NCBI GenBank assembly: GCA_036850595.1 | Contig: CM072168.1 | Location: 14,561,982 to 14,625,981 of the forward strand | Source of the DNA: Rhyacichthys aspro | Lineage: Eukaryota > Chordata > Actinopteri > Gobiiformes > Rhyacichthyidae | DNA length: 64,000 nucleotides | Direction of reading: 5' to 3' | Shown: positions 59,401 to 64,000 of the stretch, one piece after another | Numbering within the stretch: the first letter of the stretch is position 1 | Layout: every line of letters starts with the position of its first letter | Notes under the pieces: generated by a model | Database searches by the model: none | The model's input: the letters and a program-made list of their open reading frames with translations, nothing else | Told to the model about the DNA's origin: nothing | Made by a program: the position numbers and the translations under genes

Positions 59401-62400
59401 GAAAACACACATGATCAAACCCCTAAGAAAATGACTTGTGTTCAGATGAGCAAAAGTAAAGGAAAACAAAATGTTAAAATGAAGCTTATTTCAGAATACA
59501 GCTTCTCTATGATCTACATACCTTATCTATGAGGTTCTGTAAAAGTGAGAAGTATTGAGGCTTTGTTGCTCTATCTAATGTGGCAGCCAGTCTGGGTATG
59601 GAGGTGGGGATCTTTGTTAGTGGTAAACGATGGCACTAAAATGGTGTCAATCCCAGTGATTGAGAAACACAGCACAAAAACACAAGACAAAAAGTGACAG
59701 TGAAGTGACATAACTGACATGCATCAAGAACAAGATCTGATTGACTCGACGAAGGAGCTACTGACATCAGATCATAGTAAGCACACATTCTTTGTAAACA
59801 GAAAAGAATGAATAACTGATACATCATAGAATATGAAATGGATGCATTATCTATGATGGAAGTATGCAACAGCAGCAACTCATTAGTGTCTTATGCAGTA
59901 TAATGGATAAAGAAGAAGTGAATTTTAATGTGGGCCTTTATGCAACTCTTTCAGTATACTTACAGTATTAAGCAGTGACATGACATTTAATATATGCAGA
60001 ATGTGTGTTATTTTAGACACAATAACTGCCATTACTGTGGTGGAGGAGTGAAATGAAGTCACGACCATAGCTGCTGGAGAAATGTCACAGGGTGAGTTAA
60101 CACCCACACAGTAAAAGAAAATCTAAATGGATGGGTCTTGTGTACTTATAAAAAAAGCCCATTAAACAAGGCAACAATAGCAAACATTTCTCAAAAGCAA
60201 AAGAAGCCTCAGTAAACAGAATTTGGTAAACAGAAAGCAATTTCATGCTGAAGTCATGGCTAGAGCTAACATAATGTAAAGCATCAAGTAACAGAATGAT
60301 TGTACCAGTATCCACACTATAAATAAAGCAGCTTTTTACCCACAGAAGCGTATAAGCTACTATGCATTATCCAGAACTTTCCACATAAGCATAGTGATCA
60401 CATTGTTATGAAGCCACTGTAACTCATTTCAGTATAGGGTTTTCCTTTAAAGCAATAACTTGTTTTGGAGTAGCTCTGATGCCTGTTTAGTTTTAGGTTA
60501 GAGCCTACTCACCGATGCTCTGTCACGCGACTGTCTGGCAACACTGAGAGGCTGGCGGCCATCTGGTAATGTCTCTGAAAGACAATAATACACAGTGAGA
60601 GATATCCAAAGTTATTATATGACATGGAAACATATAGTTAACATAGTAAAAAAATCAAACTCTCCTAAATTTAAAGAATGATGATGATTTAGGACATATT
60701 TTTTTCATTATAAATACTGAACTTAAAAGTCTTAAATCTTGTGTTGTTATCTTAGGACAAGTGCTTTGGGGGAGGTGGCTGATGCCCCTTTGAGGCCATG
60801 CTGTGCACAGATTTGGCAGGATCTCAAAGAGAATAGGGGATTTAGTATTACATAAGGCAACCTTGGAAAATAACCTAATTGGGTCGCTGCAGCAGTATAC
60901 AGAGCTTTCATCATCACACACAGAATTCAGTACGTCAGGGAAAGTGCAAACTGCCTCTGGGACAGAGGGGCGTTACAGAGTCATTATAGCATCAGGTCCA
61001 TAGAACAAAACCATGGAATTACTAGTTGCTTAGCAACCATAGGCTGTAAAATGGATGAGTGGATATGTTCTTGTTTGGAAGATCAAGAAGGTCAGGATTT
61101 TATAGCTTTCACAGATGAAACATACTGAAAATATCCATAGGCTGTAAATATGATGCCGACCAGGAGCTGAAATAAATGGATGGATACTTTACTTTATAAA
61201 GGATATTAAAACTATATAATTTACAGTCTTCACTTTATACCTGTTAAAGTTACATACATGCCCCTAATTACTAGAGCACAAACCATCTGTAACAAAAAGA
61301 CTCTTTCTTTTAAATAAAAAACGGTAGACAAATTTTATTGTGATTAACACAAAACAAAAGTAGATCATATCCCAAATAAGTCAAATAACACAAAAAAGGG
61401 CCATGACAGAAAAAAAAGTGGAAAACAAACAGTGGCTGACAGCAGAGGTGTGATGACACAGGAGCTAGTCACTGGATGACATGACTGTCCTGCAGACAAC
61501 ACAAGGACAGGACAATGGTTCACCTGTGGTTCTCCTGGGACAGGAATGATGCTGAGTGGGACGAGTCTGACGCACTGCTGGTTTCAGCACACTCCGTCGA
61601 GATGGGGAATGAGTCTGAACTTCAGTTTTTTTGGTAAGCTCTGTCTTCTTTAACACTGCTAAAATAATACACAACAATCAAGAACACATATATGTATCAA
61701 GAGCACATATATGTAGAGGGAACTGTGCTGATTTCAACCTGATTAAAAACACATGTAACAGATGAAGCAAAATGGCTTATAGTTACAGTACAGTCAGAGC
61801 CCCACTATTCTGCATGATTTACAAATCCATTATTTGAAAATATTTACCACTGAACTCCTGGAACTGTGTCCTAAGATGTCTAAATATCTTTGTATTGTTT
61901 ATGTATTATAATGTATTATAAATGCATTATTATGGTTTGCCAAACACAGTATTTAGAAAGTAAAAAAGATCACATCAACCTTTTTTCTTCTTCACTTCTT
62001 CTCTTGGGACATAGACTGGTTCTTTGCGGGCAGGTTTGCGTTCTGGTGTGGAGATTCGGCCTTTGGTCCGAACTCCCTTTGTTTTCGGTTTGACCTGCTT
62101 CTCTTGCTTCTCTGTCTTCTTCTGTTGTGTCTGCTTCTTCTGAACCACAGCTGGCTGTTTGACTGGAGAGGGCACTTTGGGCAAAGGCTCAATCTGCTCT
62201 GTGGCCATACTCTTATCATCATCTGCAACAAATTATTTAGTAAAAATTTCCAAATATATCCAACATTTTGTTATTTCGAACAAAAATATAACAAATCAGC
62301 CATCATAGGAACTCACCTTGTGTGTCTACCCAGGAGCTGTCCAGGATTGAGTCGTCCATTGTTGTTTCATCTCTGTCATAACTTTCTGTTGGGCCTTCTG

Positions 62401-64000
62401 TTTCAATAGTATGTGCCTCCTTCTCGGGGGTGGCAGGGGTCTCGGGCACCTCACCTACTTCCTCTAAACTGGCAGCTTCTAATTCTGCCTCCTGGGCCAA
62501 CTCTACAGACTCCTCCTCTTCCTCTTCCTCATCGTCTTTATGCATGGCAACCCCCAGCGCTTCAGCCTCAGGTGGAGCAGAGAAACGAACACTATGTCCT
62601 GGCTCTTCGGCTTTGTCAATGGTCTGAACTACTGTAATAAAATCGTCTTCCACTGTCACCACTGATTCAATGGCAGCGTGGGTCTCTGGGATGTCCTTTA
62701 CCAGGTCCTCTCCTGTCTCAGCCATGTGACTCTCAGCCTGTCTGACTTTCTCTGCAGCTTCTTTCTCTATCTGCACCAGTTTCTCTCTCTCTTTTAATTC
62801 TTTCTCTTCCTTCTCTTGTAACTCTTTTGCCAGTCGTTCCTTATCCTCCTTTTCTCGCTCCAAACTTTCTTTCTCCTCTTGCTCCCTTTTCTCTCTCTCT
62901 GCCTTTTCTCTTAGTTCCATTTCCTCTCGTTCTTTCCGCTCTCTCTCTTCTTTCTCTTTCTTCTCTTGCTCCTGTTTTTCTTTCATTTCTTTTTCTTCCC
63001 GTTCCTTTTCTTCTCTCAGTTTTTTCTCTGCCTCCTCTTTCTCCTCCTTTACTTTTCTCTCTAAGTCTTTCCTCTCTTGTTCCTCTCTAAGTTTACATTC
63101 TGACTCTTCTTTGTCCTCTTTGCTGGGAGATGCTGTTCTCTTGGGGGATCCATAAGTTTCCCTTTGTTTCATCTTTGAAGGAGAGAGCACCGGTGAGAGC
63201 AGTTTGTCATCATCGATGTTGCTTTCTACTGACGAGGCCGGTGAAGTCTTGACAGGCCTTGCAATACGGTCTTTGGCCACTCCAGTAAGTTGGTAAACAT
63301 CTTCAGCGTCCACTTCCTCATAAGCTTCCTGGTGGACTAATTTCACCTTCTCACGCAGCTCCTGCAGTTCTCTTTCCTCCTCCAGACTCAGGGGCCTGTC
63401 CTCCATTTCCAGCTTACGTATCTGCCTCTCATAATCAGCAATCTCAGTTTCCGACACTGACCCTTCACGGCTGACTTGTTGTTCAGTCTCACTTTCTGCT
63501 CTACCGCCTTCTTCAAGAGTCACAGTCACAGTTGGGGTTATAAAGGACTCTACTGGTTGACTACGTTTTTCCTGTTGACTCATGTCATTCATATCATCTT
63601 TGACTTGGTCTTGAATAGAGTCTTTTCTTTCTTTCTGTTGCTGTTCATCTGCTTCAGGAGAATAAGCAGCTCCTGTTGGTTGGTCCTTATCTTCTTCAGA
63701 TGTGTCTCTGACTGCTAACTTCCTAGCCTGTTCACTCACTTTCTCCTCCAGCACTGAAGGGCTAAAAACTTGGCCTGAGTTGTCTGTGGGACTAAACACA
63801 TCTGCAGGAGATGGCATTGGCCCTGAATATTCACTGAACACACAATAACCCATCTCTTCTAGCTGGCTCTCACTTTTCCTTGGACTGAGCTCTCCTGAAA
63901 CCATGCTTTCCAGCGGATCATCTGAGGCAGGGACATCTGCTTGTATAGACTTTTTACGGTTAATTTCTGGGTCAGTATTTTCAGAAGCAAGTCTAGAGCG
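53247..64000 (-). CDS. map2: microtubule-associated protein 2, C-terminal part (split gene, 3' portion)
   Basis: Coding blocks in transcript order: 64000-62317 (open at the window edge), 62222-61980, 61658-61524, 60574-60513, optional 59611-59522, 59394-59259, 59161-59105, 58471-58164, optional 56003-55911, 54794-54713, 54298-54186 and 53462-53247. Phases agree throughout. Landmarks are RSRLAS and MGYCVFSEY, AIESVVTVEDDFITVVQT, SSWVDTQDDD, GRISTPERK, TPGSTAITPGTPPSYSS, RTPPKSPATTPKQLR, the microtubule-binding repeats, and the end DVTEALAKQGL. These are diagnostic of MAP2; the last three repeat exons have the lengths (93, 82, 113) of tau exons 10-12. It lacks a start codon because the 5' exons are on the other strand at 6401-16513. 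Confidence 0.94.
54186..54298 (-). CDS. map2: map2 exon: microtubule-binding repeat 4
   Basis: 113 bases, the same length as tau exon 12. It encodes GGNVRIESVKLDFKDKAQAK, then VGSLEKAHHIPGGGQVM, the MAP2/tau repeat core with the closing PGGG. Confidence 0.95.
54713..54794 (-). CDS. map2: map2 exon: microtubule-binding repeat 3
   Basis: 82 bases, the same length as tau exon 11. It encodes VQIQNKKIDLSHVTSKCGSL followed by DNIHHRPG; the split glycine codon is completed by the next exon. The mammalian MAP2 core KKIDLSHVTSKCGSL is conserved exactly. Confidence 0.95.
55911..56003 (-). CDS. map2: map2 optional exon: divergent microtubule-binding repeat 2 (4R form)
   Basis: 93 bases, phase 0 at both ends, acceptor CTGCAG and donor GTGAGT: the size and phase of tau exon 10 and of the MAP2 4R exon. 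It encodes VFIPSVKQDYSHVQSRCGSL, then DRRGYSAGGGH. The VQSRCGS core and AGGG end are kept, but the usual lysine-rich start (NKKIDFS) is replaced. Skipping it leaves a normal three-repeat protein, so alternative use is likely. Confidence 0.82.
58164..58471 (-). CDS. map2: map2 exon: proline-rich region and repeat 1
   Basis: 308 bases encoding a Ser/Thr-Pro-rich stretch (TPGSTAITPGTPPSYSS, RTPPKSPATTPKQLRI) and then the first microtubule-binding repeat, VKSKIGSTENIKYQPKGGQ, ending exactly at the repeat boundary. The TP and SP motifs are typical targets of proline-directed kinases in MAP2 and tau. Confidence 0.95.
59105..59394 (-). CDS. map2: map2 exons upstream of repeat region (two)
   Basis: Exon 59394-59259 (136 bases; DGGSRSPVRRYARPTATWS to SITSSGSTAPRRPT) and exon 59161-59105 (57 bases; FRTEMRAEFRTGRAPSMT). 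Donor and acceptor phases match each other and the next exon. The product is basic and Ser/Thr/Arg-rich, like the flank of the MAP2 microtubule-binding domain, but it aligns only loosely with mammalian MAP2. Confidence 0.8.
59522..59611 (-). CDS. map2: candidate map2 cassette exon
   Basis: Ninety bases, phase 0 at both ends, with acceptor AACAAAG and donor AAG/GTATGT. The open frame reads IPTSIPRLAATLDRATKPQY and then FSLLQNLIDK. It fits between the phase-0 junction of the 60513 and 59394 exons with or without inclusion. Part of it (IP...TKPQYFS) faintly resembles the mammalian SKIPALQGSTKSPRYSS. Inferred from splice signals and phase only. Confidence 0.5.
60513..60574 (-). CDS. map2: map2 small exon
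   Basis: 62 bases after the acceptor CTTTCAG, donor TCG/GTGAGT. It encodes TLPDGRQPLSVARQSRDRAS, joining in phase to the exon on either side. Confidence 0.75.
61524..61658 (-). CDS. map2: map2 exon with KKTEVQTHSPSR motif
   Basis: 135 bases encoding VLKKTELTKKTEVQTHSPSR and further basic sequence with LKPAVRQTRPTQH. Mammalian MAP2 has YKKAELAKKTEVQAHSPSR followed by LKPAIKYTRPTH at the same place, so orthology is clear. Confidence 0.93.
61980..62222 (-). CDS. map2: map2 exon with GRISTPERK motif
   Basis: 243 bases. It starts DDKSMATEQIEPLPKVPSP and ends GRISTPERKPARKEP, then VPREEVKKKK. Mammalian MAP2 has DDDRSIMTEQLETIPK and GRISTPERKVAKKEPS in the same positions. Strongly basic, it links the acidic projection domain to the microtubule-binding end. 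Confidence 0.93.
62317..64000 (-). CDS. map2: map2 large projection-domain exon, 3' part
   Basis: Open without a stop from the window edge to the donor ACACAAG/GTGAGT. Landmarks: RSRLASENTDPEINRKKS, EEMGYCVFSEYSGPMPSP, DYERQIRKLEMEDRPLSLEE, HQEAYEEVDAEDVYQLTGVA, SVVTVEDDFITVVQT, HSVRFSAPPE and SSWVDTQ, all with mammalian MAP2 counterparts in this order. Between them is an uninterrupted Glu/Lys/Arg-rich block of about 128 residues (62735-63120). There is no acceptor before the window edge, so the exon continues beyond 64000; its 5' part is the plus-strand exon that ends at 16513. Confidence 0.95.

Larger units (their letters stand above)
53463..62316 (-). other. map2: map2 3' introns
   Basis: Introns over 300 bases: 53463-54185, 54299-54712, 54795-55910, 56004-58163, 58472-59104, 59612-60512, 60575-61523 and 61659-61979. 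Apart from the optional exons listed, I see no conserved coding segment or known repeat in them. Confidence 0.75.

Noticed and set aside
62827..63090. Plus-strand open frame opposite the map2 Glu/Lys block
   Set aside because: It is the complement of repetitive GAG/AAG codons, giving Leu/Ser/Pro low complexity; the minus-strand exon is clearly the coding one.
1..64000. CRISPR array, phage, bacterial operon, endogenous retrovirus or other novel mobile system
   Set aside because: No regularly spaced repeats, no integrase, reverse transcriptase or transposase frames and no LTR pairs were seen; the window is explained by three vertebrate genes and small repeats.

Overview
The window is vertebrate nuclear DNA, almost certainly from a ray-finned (teleost) fish. 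It holds three intron-rich, highly conserved genes with GT-AG introns, tRNA-headed SINE copies of a type common in fish, and a carbamoyl-phosphate synthetase that keeps the glutaminase cysteine, which is the fish-type CPS III state. No bacterial, phage, CRISPR or viral gene is visible. All identifications were made by reading the translations against protein families from memory, because no database search was possible.

Layout. (1) Positions 1-6343 are noncoding and probably belong to the 5' UTR/intron region of map2. (2) Positions 6401-16513, plus strand, carry the 5' coding exons of map2: the start codon, the PKA RII-anchoring helix, a proline-rich motif, acidic exons, and the first part of the large projection-domain exon. 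(3) Positions 16514-16613 are a run of exactly 100 N. (4) Positions 16651-40182, minus strand, carry cps1. I resolved 37 exons, all joining in phase to 1469 residues; only the last exon, about 30 C-terminal residues, is absent, and it is cut off by the gap. (5) Positions 40183-48197 are intergenic, with a SINE. (6) Positions 48198-51191, plus strand, carry a complete six-exon myl1 (fast-muscle essential light chain, 193 aa). (7) From 64000 down to 53247, minus strand, lies the rest of map2: the remainder of the projection exon, the basic/proline-rich region, the microtubule-binding repeats and the stop codon.

The main discovery concerns structure. The two map2 pieces lie on opposite strands, do not overlap, and fit together. 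The plus-strand piece ends at the N gap inside the giant exon with the residues NGTV. The minus-strand piece runs off the window end at 64000 inside the same exon, beginning RSRLAS. In mammalian MAP2, as I recall it, these two motifs are only about 14 residues apart. Flipping everything from 16614 to just past 64000 would restore one continuous map2, and would give the order map2(+)-myl1(-)-cps1(+), the relative order and orientation of MAP2, MYL1 and CPS1 in human. I therefore read the window as a scaffold in which one contig was placed in reverse orientation. Two single-base frameshifts at homopolymers in the last 0.8 kb before the gap fit a low-quality contig end.

Functionally the genes are unrelated: a neuronal microtubule-associated protein, a mitochondrial nitrogen-metabolism enzyme and a muscle contractile protein. 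They share the window through conserved synteny, not as a pathway.
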